Positions 16,891 through 25,557 of a stretch of DNA of 64,000 nt are shown here, piece after piece. The stretch is taken from the NCBI GenBank assembly GCA_024275575.1, contig JAJRYV010000001.1, positions 1-64,000 of the forward strand, read 5' to 3'. Below the pieces are notes generated by a model that was not told the origin of the DNA, made no database searches, and saw only the letters and a list, made by a program, of their open reading frames with translations. The stretch comes from a bacterium. Lineage in GTDB: Bacteria > Zhuqueibacterota > Zhuqueibacteria > Zhuqueibacterales > Geothermadaptataceae. The position numbers and the translations under genes were made by a program. Position 1 is the first letter of the stretch. Every line of letters begins with the position of its first letter.

Positions 16891-17892
16891 TTAGTTTTCA
16901 GCAAAATGTTGAATAATCGTCTGCTGCAGCATTTGTGGATCGATCGGCACCGCGCCAATTTCCGCGATAACGACACTGGCAGCGAAATTGGCCATGTGTG
17001 CGGCTTCGGCAATCGTAGCGCCGGAGGCGAGACATGCGGTCAATGTGCTGATTACCGTATCACCGGCACCGGAAACATCGTGTACTCTTTTAGCGCGTGT
17101 TGGAATCTGGGTGAAATGGTTTTTATGATTGACAAGCACCATGCCTTCTTCGCCGAGTGTGATGAGAATATTTTGACAACCCAGTTTTTCGCGCAAATTA
17201 ATAGCGGCAGCAACACAACTCTCAATGCCTTTGATCACCTGTGCAGTGGCTTCCTCGGTTTCTTTTCGATTGGGTTTAAAAAGCGTTACCCCTTTGTATT
17301 CAAGAAAATGATTAAATTTGGGATCAACCGTGGTGAGGATGTGGTTTTCATGCGCCAGCGCGATCGCTTTGCGAATGAGATTGCTCGTCAATAGACCTTT
17401 ATTGTAATCTTCGAAGATCAACGCGTCGAGATTTGGTATTTCCGACTCCAGAAAAGTTATAATATTTTGCTCGATATTTTCCGGAATTTCGGTTTTTAAT
17501 TCACGGTCAACCCGTACGACATGTTGATTATGTGCAATAATCCTGCTTTTAACTGTCGTCGGTCGTGATGGATCGGTAAAAATACCGCCTTTTTCAAACC
17601 CCGATTGTACGGCTAATTTGAGCAATGCTTGGCCATCTTCGTCATCTCCAATAACACCGATTGGAACCACAGTGACGCCAAGACGATGCAAATTATTCGC
17701 AACATTTGCTGCGCCTCCAAGAGAATTGCTTTCATTTTTTATTTCGACGATTGGAACAGGAGCTTCAGGGGAAATGCGTTTTACCGAGCCCCAGATATAT
17801 TGATCGATCATCAAATCGCCGATCACAGCGATTCGTTTATTTAGAAATTCAGGCACAAAGCTTAAAAGTTTATGCTTATCGATATCGTTCAT
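16891..17892 (-). CDS. hldA: D-glycero-beta-D-manno-heptose-7-phosphate kinase (RfaE1/HldA)
   Basis: A 333-residue PfkB-family sugar kinase. GGAANVANNLHRLG near 57-70 and DVSGAGDTVIST near 267-278 are the substrate and anion-hole/catalytic-Asp motifs. SLGGAANVAN and ISPEAPVPIVE are diagnostic for the heptose kinase of ADP-heptose synthesis. It makes heptose-1,7-bisphosphate for the LPS inner core, and the nucleotidyltransferase half (RfaE2) is absent, so this is the split form. It follows a 60-residue protein gene by 14 bases. Confidence 0.88.
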   Translation of the reverse strand: MNDIDKHKLLSFVPEFLNKRIAVIGDLMIDQYIWGSVKRISPEAPVPIVEIKNESNSLGGAANVANNLHRLGVTVVPIGVIGDDEDGQALLKLAVQSGFEKGGIFTDPSRPTTVKSRIIAHNQHVVRVDRELKTEIPENIEQNIITFLESEIPNLDALIFEDYNKGLLTSNLIRKAIALAHENHILTTVDPKFNHFLEYKGVTLFKPNRKETEEATAQVIKGIESCVAAAINLREKLGCQNILITLGEEGMVLVNHKNHFTQIPTRAKRVHDVSGAGDTVISTLTACLASGATIAEAAHMANFAASVVIAEIGAVPIDPQMLQQTIIQHFAEN

Positions 17893-17906
17893 GGCGGGCG
17901 ATCATA

Positions 17907-18089
17907 TTACTTGTTTTTTTCGAGATAAAATTGCATCAACTGATTGGATTCTTTTGGGTTAAGACCAAATTTTAAACAGGCATCATTGACCAACTGCATT
18001 TTATTTTTATCAGGGTTTTGCAGCAGGGTGTCCGAAATCCATTGTACAGCTTTTCGTAAATTCTGCCCTTCTGGTAGAACAGTGCTCAT
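17907..18089 (-). CDS. Small helical protein of unknown function
   Basis: 60 residues (start ATG at 18089 with GAGG seven bases upstream; the open frame runs five codons further). It is all-helical and polar, with NPDKNKMQLVNDACLKFGLN and a short leucine-rich end. I do not recognise a family. Its tight spacing to hldA indicates an operon. Confidence 0.6.
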   Translation of the reverse strand: MSTVLPEGQNLRKAVQWISDTLLQNPDKNKMQLVNDACLKFGLNPKESNQLMQFYLEKNK

Positions 18090-18116
18090 GAGAAATCCTC
18101 GCAATTAAAAAAACAA

Positions 18117-18151
18117 AAAGGATCTGAAGTTAAACCGCATCCAGATCCTTT
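18117..18151 (-). terminator. Terminator downstream of nhaA
   Basis: On the minus strand AAAGGATCTG and CAGATCCTTT pair over 10 bp, followed by TTTTTGTTTTTTT. It lies after the nhaA stop and before the small gene upstream of hldA. Confidence 0.75.
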
Positions 18152-18185
18152 AAATGTTTAAAACATAAATTCACAAACACGATTT

Positions 18186-19394
18186 TTATTTATACTTTTT
18201 GGTACCCATCAATTTTGCGGCAATGAATGTGGTTGCGACTGCACCAAAAGACATGAGTGCGCCCATCTTGGCTGCGTCCTGAACCATACCCGGTTTGAAA
18301 GCAACAGTAGAAACAAACAGTGCGACAGTAAAACCAATTGCAGCAGCATTGCCGAGGACAAATAAATCTTTCGGTGTTAAACCATCCGGCAGGCCAAACT
18401 TCAAAATTTTTCCGGTAAACATGCCGGTAAACCAGATTCCGATCGGTTTGCCGAGCAGCAATCCTATCAAAACGAGATAAGTGGGTTCACTAATTGCGCC
18501 GAAGACGACACCTGCATTGAGCAAACCAAACAAGCCAAGAATAACTTCCACAGGATTTTTCCAGAAATGTTCAAAAGCATTCAAGGTATCATGTTTTTGC
18601 ATTTGTACCCAATCGAACAGGCCTTTATCAACTTTGGCATGCGGGAGCGTGGGAATAATCGGCAGCAAACCCAGGGAGGGGTGTAAACCAGCCATAGCGA
18701 AACCAAACCAGGAAATGATTCCGGGACCGATTAAATAGGGCCAGAAGTTATGAACTCCCCGACGTCGCAAGATGAGCCCGAGAATAACAGCGATTACAGG
18801 CAAGAGCATCCACAAAATCTTAACTTCTCCGGATGGATAAAATACAGCGATGATGAGCAAACCAAGGGCATCATCGGCGATGGCCAGCAGCAACAAAAAC
18901 GGCACTGCAGGATGACCCTGCCCGAAAATCAGCCGTGCGACAAGATAACTGAACGCGATGTCGGTCGCACAGGGAATTGCCCAGCCGTTGCTGATTTCTG
19001 AATATTGCCCGATGAGGTGCGCACCGTACAGGTAAATCGCCGCCGGACCAATCATGCCGCCAACCGCTGAAAGCAGGGGAACCGCTGCTTTTTTCGGACT
19101 GGATAATGGGCCGCCGGGTAATGTTGCTTCCCAGACTTCCTTGCCGGCGATGGCAAAGAAGAAAGCCATCAGAATATCGTTAACGAGATAGTGTAAATTG
19201 ACCACACGTAATCCATGCGCTGCTTCACCTGCTTCATGAAGCGGATAGCCGATGATTGTGTTACGGAAGAATTCGAATTCCAATAAGTGCTCGTAGCTTT
19301 CGTGGTTCAGATTGGCCCAGATCAAGCCGGCAAAAGCACCAGCAATGAGAATTATTGAATTCTCCAAAAGAAAGTTTATTCCCTTTTTAAGCAT
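18186..19394 (-). CDS. nhaA: Na+/H+ antiporter NhaA
   Basis: 402 residues with about twelve membrane spans. The unwound-helix motif ATDIAFSY (Thr144-Asp145) and the ion-binding pair Asp174-Asp175 in LAIADDALG match Thr132/Asp133 and Asp163/Asp164 of the E. coli protein. It exchanges Na+ for H+ at the inner membrane. It is a little longer than the E. coli protein because of an N-terminal extension around residues 30-65. It is transcribed alone, with its own terminator. Confidence 0.95.
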   Translation of the reverse strand: MLKKGINFLLENSIILIAGAFAGLIWANLNHESYEHLLEFEFFRNTIIGYPLHEAGEAAHGLRVVNLHYLVNDILMAFFFAIAGKEVWEATLPGGPLSSPKKAAVPLLSAVGGMIGPAAIYLYGAHLIGQYSEISNGWAIPCATDIAFSYLVARLIFGQGHPAVPFLLLLAIADDALGLLIIAVFYPSGEVKILWMLLPVIAVILGLILRRRGVHNFWPYLIGPGIISWFGFAMAGLHPSLGLLPIIPTLPHAKVDKGLFDWVQMQKHDTLNAFEHFWKNPVEVILGLFGLLNAGVVFGAISEPTYLVLIGLLLGKPIGIWFTGMFTGKILKFGLPDGLTPKDLFVLGNAAAIGFTVALFVSTVAFKPGMVQDAAKMGALMSFGAVATTFIAAKLMGTKKYK

Positions 19395-19708
19395 GTCAGA
19401 CCTTCATTTTGATAAAATAAATTTTAGAGACTTGATTAAGAATATTAATTACTTAGCAACAATAGCGCTGAAGATAAGGCAGTTTTTTCTACTTTGCAAA
19501 TAAAAAGATGCAATGATTTAATTACATTCCACTAATAGTGAAATGGCTTTAAATATATAAACCGATCATAGTTCTATCGGAAGACATTTTGAGAACTCGA
19601 TCAATCTTCAATTGTGCAAAGTGCATGACAAAATTGAATTAATGAATATTGTGGAATGATCTATAGGAGTGCGTGAGAGCATGCCATGGGTGTAGTTTTT
19701 ATCCAGCC
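19395..19708. other. AT-rich intergenic region
   Basis: This should hold the nhaA promoter and the 3' end of the phosphatase transcript. I see no gene and no clear hairpin. Confidence 0.4.
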
Positions 19709-20371
19709 TCAAAGCGTAGCATTATTAGATTGACTGACCGGCAACGCATGATCGATCAAATGAGAAACCTCGCCCCAGGTTGCCAGCATCCACGTATCTT
19801 CTGTTCTGTAAAAGCGGTTAATTGAGGCATTGAAATTTTTATATTTTCGTGGTTGCGAAAGTGAGAGGCCGAGAGCATACCGAAACAATGCATCAATTGT
19901 GCCTCCATGGGAAACGACGAGGATTTCATTTCCGGATTCATATTCAGCTATTTCATCAAAACAGGCGATCGTGCGTTCAAACTTTTGTCTCGAACTTTCA
20001 CCATCCGGAATGACATAATCCGGGTCCCAGGTCATGAATTTTTTATGTTCGGTGGGAAATTTTTTCTTTATTTCTGCGAAAGTTAGTCCCTGAAAAATCC
20101 CCATATTCCTTTCGCGCAATCTGGCATCGGAAATAATCGGCAGCCCCAGACGTTTGGCGATCGGTTGTGCTGTCTGTAATGCCCGTTGCAGGTCGCTGCT
20201 GTAGATGGTGCTAATGGAATAACCCTGCAGTCGATCTGCCAGCGCCGATGCCTGTTTATGCCCAAGATTGCTTAAATTTGTATCAACATAGCCCTGAAAC
20301 CGGTCAACAGCATTCCACTCCGTTTGTCCATGGCGCACAACGATTAATCGTGTTTTAATCTTTTTCATCAT
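19709..20371 (-). CDS. Histidine phosphatase (phosphoglycerate-mutase/CobC-like)
   Basis: About 220 residues of the RHG family. VVRHGQTEWN holds the phospho-accepting His; later come RALQTAQPIA, the acid residue in RERNMGIFQGLTF, and VSHGGTIDAL with the second His. The fold fits a cofactor-independent phosphatase or mutase such as PhoE/GpmB or alpha-ribazole phosphatase. The substrate is not decidable from sequence. No cobalamin genes are nearby. Start codons TTG/ATG/ATG cluster at 20366-20374 without a strong ribosome site; the first ATG was used. Confidence 0.8.
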   Translation of the reverse strand: MMKKIKTRLIVVRHGQTEWNAVDRFQGYVDTNLSNLGHKQASALADRLQGYSISTIYSSDLQRALQTAQPIAKRLGLPIISDARLRERNMGIFQGLTFAEIKKKFPTEHKKFMTWDPDYVIPDGESSRQKFERTIACFDEIAEYESGNEILVVSHGGTIDALFRYALGLSLSQPRKYKNFNASINRFYRTEDTWMLATWGEVSHLIDHALPVSQSNNATL

Positions 20372-20457
20372 CAATTAAGTCAGGTGAGTTATCAGTATAA
20401 AATTTGGCGTGGAATATAATCAAGGTATTGCACAGAAACAAGGGGCAAAAATTGCAT

Positions 20458-20485
20458 AAAAAAAGCCCGTCCTGTCAAGACGGGC
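20458..20485 (-). terminator. Terminator of the tonB-like gene
   Basis: GCCCGTC and GACGGGC pair over seven bases with a seven-base loop, followed on the minus strand by seven U. Confidence 0.8.
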
Positions 20486-20505
20486 ATGGATGAGGAAAGT
20501 TAGAG

Positions 20506-21267
20506 TTAGCTTTTGAGCACAGTCAGACTGAATTTTACCGGGACACTAATCCAAACCTTAACATTGCGGTCTCGCTGCTGCGCAGGAATCCAGCGGACTT
20601 TAGCCAGCGCTGCCTGAGCGGCATCTTCAAATCCAATGTCACAACCGGATGATTTGATGACTTGCGTGCGTTCGACTTCGCCTTTTGTGTTGATGAGACA
20701 TTTCAAATAAACAGTGCCCTCGAGCCCGGCTTTGATCGCCAGCTCCGGATAGACGACATACTTATAAATTTCGCTGAATCCGCCGATCGGTGTGGGTGGC
20801 GTATCATAGACGACGAATATTTCATCGAGATCATCGGCAACAGGTTCGTCCGGCGGTGGCGGGATTTCAGCAAAATCGATTTCCGTATCATCGATAGTGA
20901 GATCATCCGGAATATCTTCATCTTCCGAGGCGATTGGTACCGATGGTCGCGGTGGGGCCGGTGGTTTGAAAATTTGCTGTGTAATCGGAATTTCTTCAAC
21001 TTGCAGGACGATGTTTTCAGGGGTGTTGAATTCTGAATTCGTCGATAAACCACGCAATGTGAGAAAGCACAGAACGGTAAATGAAATGGCTGCAACGAAC
21101 GACTGTTCCAACGTTTTTTTATACAATTGTTTGATATCAGCTTCAGGGTGTTTACGGCGTGGAATACCCACAGGCTTCAGGCTTTCCCAATAGGCCATAC
21201 TTTCTTCGGTCTCTATGATTTTTCCGACACTAATGCCAGTAGGATTAAAAGCTTTGAATGTTCTCAT
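20506..21267 (-). CDS. tonB: TonB family energy transducer
   Basis: 253 residues. A cytoplasmic N-terminus of about 60 residues leads to one membrane helix (SFVAAISFTVLCFLTLRGL). A Pro- and acid-rich periplasmic linker follows (FKPPAPPRPSVP and EIPPPPDEPVADDLDE). The C-terminal TonB domain contains YPELAIKAGLEGTVYLKCLI and WIPAQQRDRNVKVWISVPV. The start at 21267 has AAAGGAG five bases upstream; the open frame continues 23 codons further. It couples the proton motive force to outer-membrane receptors. No exbB/exbD is adjacent. The long cytoplasmic lead is unusual compared with E. coli TonB, but common in this broad group. Confidence 0.85.
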   Translation of the reverse strand: MRTFKAFNPTGISVGKIIETEESMAYWESLKPVGIPRRKHPEADIKQLYKKTLEQSFVAAISFTVLCFLTLRGLSTNSEFNTPENIVLQVEEIPITQQIFKPPAPPRPSVPIASEDEDIPDDLTIDDTEIDFAEIPPPPDEPVADDLDEIFVVYDTPPTPIGGFSEIYKYVVYPELAIKAGLEGTVYLKCLINTKGEVERTQVIKSSGCDIGFEDAAQAALAKVRWIPAQQRDRNVKVWISVPVKFSLTVLKS

Positions 21268-21436
21268 CTCAGCTCCTTTTATAAGCAAATCTTCGAAACT
21301 ATTCCCGATTGAACAGAAATTAACAATTTGTGCCATATAAACGAAATGCCGAGTAAAAGGTTTCTATAAAATAGAAATAAATTAATCTGATTAATAAATT
21401 GCGGACAGGATAGGGCTGATGGGAAATATAGTGATG

Positions 21437-21474
21437 AATCGTGCACGATTTCCTTACAAAAAACGTGCACGATT
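21437..21474. promoter_or_regulatory. Paired CGTGCACG elements upstream of tonB
   Basis: AATCGTGCACGATT (21437-21450) is a perfect 14-base palindrome, and CGTGCACGATT recurs at 21464-21474. They stand between the leuD-like stop and the tonB start, about 170 bases upstream of the latter. Two spaced copies of the same palindromic core suggest an operator pair. The two copies could also pair as an 11-bp hairpin. Confidence 0.4.
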
Positions 21475-21484
21475 ATAAAAAAAC

Positions 21485-21976
21485 CTAATTCTCGGCGATG
21501 AGTTTTTCGCGGGCATAAGCGATCAAACCACCGGCTTCCACAATAGCGTCACGGGCAGGGGATATCGGTTCATAAAGAAAGGATTTCCCGGTCGTTTTGT
21601 TGTGCACATTCGCTTCATCAATTTCAATTTCATCACCTTCGGACGCTTCTATTTCCGGTGCGATGATTGTTTTGAGTCCAAGATTAATGGCATTTTGCAT
21701 AAATATCCGTGCTATGCCTTTCGCGATAACGATGACCTCATAACCTTTAAGACATGAAGCTGCCTGCTCACGTGATGAACCACAACCGAAATTATTACCG
21801 CCAACGATAATGCTGCCGGGTTCGATATCCTCAGTGCGTAATTTTTTATTGAATGCTTTATCATCAGCAAAAGCGAACATTGGCGTTTCACTGGGCAAAA
21901 CTGTGGCCATAAATCGACCCGGATAGATGACGTCGGTTGAAATATCATCGCCGACTTTATAGATAACTTTTCCCAT
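21485..21976 (-). CDS. leuD: Aconitase-family hydro-lyase, small subunit (LeuD-like)
   Basis: 163 residues, the short form typical of archaeal and thermophile-type isopropylmalate/homoaconitate dehydratases. STDVIYPGRF, NFGCGSSREQA and ARIFMQNAINLGLK are family blocks. The start at 21976 lies one base after the large-subunit stop and has GGAG upstream. With the large subunit it isomerises a 2-hydroxyacid through dehydration and rehydration. The loop after the GRF motif reads MATVLPSE, unlike the YLRT-type loop of homoaconitase, so the substrate is open. Context points to citramalate/3-methylmalate or 2-isopropylmalate. Confidence 0.8.
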   Translation of the reverse strand: MGKVIYKVGDDISTDVIYPGRFMATVLPSETPMFAFADDKAFNKKLRTEDIEPGSIIVGGNNFGCGSSREQAASCLKGYEVIVIAKGIARIFMQNAINLGLKTIIAPEIEASEGDEIEIDEANVHNKTTGKSFLYEPISPARDAIVEAGGLIAYAREKLIAEN

Positions 21977-21977
21977 T

Positions 21978-23270
21978 TTAATGCTCTCCATTTCTGGGGT
22001 CTGTGATTTCGCCGGTGAGCGCTGATGCCGCAGCAACAGTTGGACTGCACAAATAAACTTCAGCTTCAGCGTTGCCCATGCGGCCTTTAAAATTTCTGTT
22101 TGTCGTCGACAAGGCAACCTCATTACTTGCCAGCGCCCCCTGATGAATTCCGAGACAACAGCCGCAACCGGGATTCATCACCAGTGCGCCGGAGGCCATG
22201 AAATCTGAAATATAACCCAACTCCAGCGCTTCCTGATAAATCCGCCCGGATGCAGGAAAAATCAGCATGCGTGTATCATGGGAGACTTTTTTCCCGCGCA
22301 AAATATCTGCAGCAGCAGCCAGATCATCAAGGCGACCGTTGGTGCAGGAACCGATAACGATCTGGTGTACTTTAATGCCGACCACTTCATCGATGTGTTT
22401 GACGTTATCAACCATATTCGGGCAGGCAATTTGCGGGCATAAATCATCTACATTGATTTCGACGATCTGTTCGTAAACCGCATCAGCATCAGGAACCATC
22501 AATTCGATACCTTCATCCACATGCGCTGTTTCTTTGAGATATCGTAAAGTCTCCTCATCCGAGGGTACCATGCCGGCAGTTGCACCTGCTTCAACAGCCA
22601 TATTTGAAAGAGTGAGCCGACCGGATGTCGGCATGTTTTCTATCGTCGATCCGTGAAATTCAATCGCTTTGAAATTGGCGCCTTGCGCGCTGATTTTGCC
22701 GATCAAATGCAGGATCAGGTCTTTGGCCTGGACAGCGGGTGAAAACTCACCCTGGACCACAACTTTTATCGAACCGGGAACTTCAATATTTAACACCCGA
22801 CCCAACGCCCAGACAGCAGCCATTTCCGTTGCACCGATGCCGAAAGCGAATGCACCCAGCGCCCCGTGACTCGTCGTGTGCGAATCCGTTCCGACGACGA
22901 CGGTTCCCGGGCGAACATAACCATTTTCCGGTAAAATTTGGTGGCAGATTCCACCTTCATCACCCCGGATTTCGTGGAATTTTTTTATGCCTTGCTCTTT
23001 TAAAAATTCGCGTATTTTTTTCTGATTATTTGCTGTTTTTGCACTTTCAGCAGGAACGCGGTGGTCAAAAATTATCGCGATATTGTCAGCATTCCATACT
23101 TTTGGCTGTAAATTTGTCTCCTCGAATACCTTGAAAAATTGATTGATAACCAATGCCGCATTTTCATGTGACATCGCCAGATCAACCTGTGGTTCGATGA
23201 TATCACCAGGTTTTACTCTTTCCAGCCCGGCTGCGCGTGCAAGAATTTTTTCCGCGAGCGTCATTCCCAT
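21978..23270 (-). CDS. leuC: Aconitase-family hydro-lyase, large subunit (LeuC-like)
   Basis: 430 residues, HacA/LeuC family, carrying the [4Fe-4S] cluster. The cluster cysteines are in IGSCTNGRLDD (Cys309) and NPGCGCC (Cys369, Cys372). Active-site blocks GTDSHTTSHGALGAFAFGIG and MVPSDEETLRYL are intact. GGAGG lies before ATG 23270, so a TTG twelve bases upstream is not needed. It forms the isomerase with the small subunit. Its neighbours, a CoA-transferase and an HMG-CoA-lyase-like enzyme, are not those of a normal leucine operon; leuA is absent. Confidence 0.85.
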   Translation of the reverse strand: MGMTLAEKILARAAGLERVKPGDIIEPQVDLAMSHENAALVINQFFKVFEETNLQPKVWNADNIAIIFDHRVPAESAKTANNQKKIREFLKEQGIKKFHEIRGDEGGICHQILPENGYVRPGTVVVGTDSHTTSHGALGAFAFGIGATEMAAVWALGRVLNIEVPGSIKVVVQGEFSPAVQAKDLILHLIGKISAQGANFKAIEFHGSTIENMPTSGRLTLSNMAVEAGATAGMVPSDEETLRYLKETAHVDEGIELMVPDADAVYEQIVEINVDDLCPQIACPNMVDNVKHIDEVVGIKVHQIVIGSCTNGRLDDLAAAADILRGKKVSHDTRMLIFPASGRIYQEALELGYISDFMASGALVMNPGCGCCLGIHQGALASNEVALSTTNRNFKGRMGNAEAEVYLCSPTVAAASALTGEITDPRNGEH

Positions 23271-23308
23271 ACTGACCTCCAATTTGATTTAATGGGGCGC
23301 TTATTCCG

Positions 23309-24501
23309 TTAAACGATATTTTTATTCTTGAATAAAGTGATATCTGCTTCATTATAACCCAATTCTGCAAGAATTTCATCCGTATTCTGCGACAGATCAG
23401 GCGGCGGTGTTTCCAGTTTGCCCGGCGTCTTGCTGAACTTGGCGGTCAAATTGAACAACTGCAGGCTACCGATCCCCTCTTTTTCGATCGTTTCCAGGGT
23501 ATTGCGAAATTTAACCTGCTCAGCGCCGAGCGCCTCGGGAAGTTTCAGAATAGCACCGGCAGGCACACTGTTTTTATTAAAGATATCAACCCAGTATTCA
23601 GTCGATTTGCTTTTTAGTTTTTTTCCAGCAGCGGAGTGAGCGCTTTGCGGTTTTTCTTACGATTGTCTCTTTCGGCAAAACGTGGGTCTGTTTTGAGCTC
23701 CGGCAGCCCAAGAATGTCTGTAACAGCGTGCCATTGCTCCTGCTTGTTGGCCGCGATATTGATAAAACCATCTGCTGTGGCAAATGTACCGGAAGGCGCT
23801 GCGGTAAAATTATCGTTTCCCATCAAAACGGGTTCTTTGCCACCGATGAGCAAATTTGCAGCGATCCATCCCATCAGCGGCATAATTGAATCCAGCAAGG
23901 CAATATCGATCATCTGTCCTTCTCCAGTGCGTTGCCGGTGGAAGAGCGCGCCCATAATTGCAAATGCGGCGTTAAGACCACCAACCGTATCACAAAGTGG
24001 GAAACCGGCGCGCAAGGGGTTCAGTCGATCGTCACCATTGACTGCCATCACACCACTCAATCCCTGAATAATTTGATCGTAGGCCGGTTTTAGTGAGTCC
24101 GGGCCTTCCTGGCCGAAGCCGGAAATAGCGCAATAAATTATTTTGGGATTTAATTCAGCCAACGATTTGTATCCGAGGCCCAGGCGATCCATCACGCCGG
24201 GGCGAAAATTTTCGACGACCACATCAGCTGTTTTGACGAGCTCACGGAAGATTTTTTTGGCCTTTTCTGATTTCAGGTTGAGGGTGATGGATTTTTTATT
24301 CGCATTCTGGGCAAGAAAACTGGTGCCCATTAATTTCTGGTTATATTCGGGCACATTACCCAATTTCCGGGCCAGATCCCCGCCATCAGGATTTTCAACC
24401 TTGATGACCTCAGCGCCACAAAGCGCGAGGTGCAATGTTGAAAACGGACCTGAAAGCACATTTGTGAGATCCAGAACCCGAATTCCTTCGAGCAATTTCA
24501 T
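23309..24501 (-). CDS. CaiB/BaiF (family III) CoA-transferase, -1 frameshift at 23617
   Basis: Family III CoA-transferases move CoA between acids, through an Asp acyl-enzyme. The first 295 codons (start 24501, GGAG seven bases upstream) hold LDLTNVLSGPFS and NANKKSITLNLKS. They also hold Asp171 in FPLCDTVGGLNAA, aligned with the catalytic Asp of formyl-CoA transferase. They end in GAA AAA AAC TAA at 23625-23614. The rest of the family's C-terminus (SVPAGAILKLPEAL and on) continues in the -1 frame to 23309, giving a 397-residue product, the normal size. So the gene is either read through a programmed slip, or broken by a one-base loss in an A run. In this operon a substrate such as citramalate or another 2-alkylmalate is likely. 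Confidence 0.75.
23614..23623 (-). other. Canonical -1 slippery heptamer next to a stop codon
   Basis: On the minus strand the zero frame reads A AAA AAC (23623-23617) followed directly by TAA (23616-23614). A -1 slip gives CTA AAA AGC and continues for 102 codons with conserved protein sequence. No upstream Shine-Dalgarno-like stimulator or strong downstream hairpin is obvious. Confidence 0.55.
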
Positions 24502-24541
24502 CGATTCTCTCCACAGATTAAAACAGTTCTAATGATGAATT

Positions 24542-25465
24542 TCATATCTCATTTTGTGTAGAATAGCCCAGCACACCTGTGCGGTAGATCTTACCTTCCA
24601 TTTCGCGATTAAAAAATTCATAGGTCTGCTGCGCAAGTTTTATGAGTTTTTCGACATCGACATGGGTGCATGAACCATTCCTTTGCAGCATATGTACGAG
24701 GTCTTCGGTGCAAACATTGCCACCGGCAATTGCTGTAAACGGACAACCTCCAAGTCCGGCGAACGATGATTCGAATGTGCTGACGCCCATTTTCAGAGCG
24801 CTAAAACAGTTCGCCAGCGCCATGCCGTAGGTATTGTGAAAATGACATGAAATATTCAGCTTAATGTCGATTTTCAGAATACGTTCCAGCAGTTTTTCCA
24901 CGTCAATTGGGCTTGCATGCCCGGCCGTATCAGCAAGGCTGATATGTGTGAACCCGGCGTTGACGTATTCCCCGACAATTCTTTCAACCTGGGAAACAGC
25001 GATACGCCCTTCAAAACCACACCCAAAAGCGGATTGCACGGAGAGCTGTACGGATTTGTTCTCTTTTTCTGCATCCTGTGCCATTTTAATAATTCGCGGC
25101 AAGGCCTCGGCGACTGTCATTCTGGTGTTTTTCATACTGTGAGTTTCGCTGGCGGAGACACCCATGCAAAACATATCGACACCGCAGTTTAGACCCCGTT
25201 CGAGTCCTTTTTCATTTAAAACCAGTCCGGAAAAAACAACGTGCACCGGTTTTGCTATTTCGATGGCAAATTTGTTAAACAGCGCATCCGTTTCGGCCAT
25301 TTGCGGTACATATTTAGGATGGACGAACGAGCCGATTTGAATGATATCAACACGGGAATCGATGAGTTGTTGCAACCAGTCTGCTTTGGTCGCAAACGGA
25401 ACCAGCATTTCCTCCATTTGCAAACCATCGCGCATACCGACTTCATGAATCGTTATTCTTTTCAT
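24542..25465 (-). CDS. HMG-CoA-lyase-like DRE-TIM enzyme (candidate citramalyl-CoA lyase)
   Basis: 307 residues. The metal and catalytic positions of HMG-CoA lyase are present: GMRDGLQMEE (Arg-Asp), SFVHPKYVPQMAET, HFHNTYGMALAN and GLGGCPFTAIAGGNVCTED, with the reactive Cys and the Asn ligand. It should cleave or form a 3-hydroxy-3-methyl acyl-CoA by retro-aldol chemistry. The (R)-citramalyl-CoA lyase of Chloroflexus is an HMG-CoA-lyase relative that works with a CaiB-type transferase, the same pairing as here. A true HMG-CoA lyase in leucine breakdown is the other option, but no methylcrotonyl-CoA carboxylase is present. The ATG at 25465 was used; TTG at 25471 gives two extra residues. Confidence 0.8.
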   Translation of the reverse strand: MKRITIHEVGMRDGLQMEEMLVPFATKADWLQQLIDSRVDIIQIGSFVHPKYVPQMAETDALFNKFAIEIAKPVHVVFSGLVLNEKGLERGLNCGVDMFCMGVSASETHSMKNTRMTVAEALPRIIKMAQDAEKENKSVQLSVQSAFGCGFEGRIAVSQVERIVGEYVNAGFTHISLADTAGHASPIDVEKLLERILKIDIKLNISCHFHNTYGMALANCFSALKMGVSTFESSFAGLGGCPFTAIAGGNVCTEDLVHMLQRNGSCTHVDVEKLIKLAQQTYEFFNREMEGKIYRTGVLGYSTQNEI

Positions 25466-25557
25466 AATCAATTTGATTTGCAGTTTATAAATTTAATAAA
25501 GGCGTCAACGGGTTTAGACGTCAACGTCCTCGAACTCGATGAAATTTTGTCGTAAAT

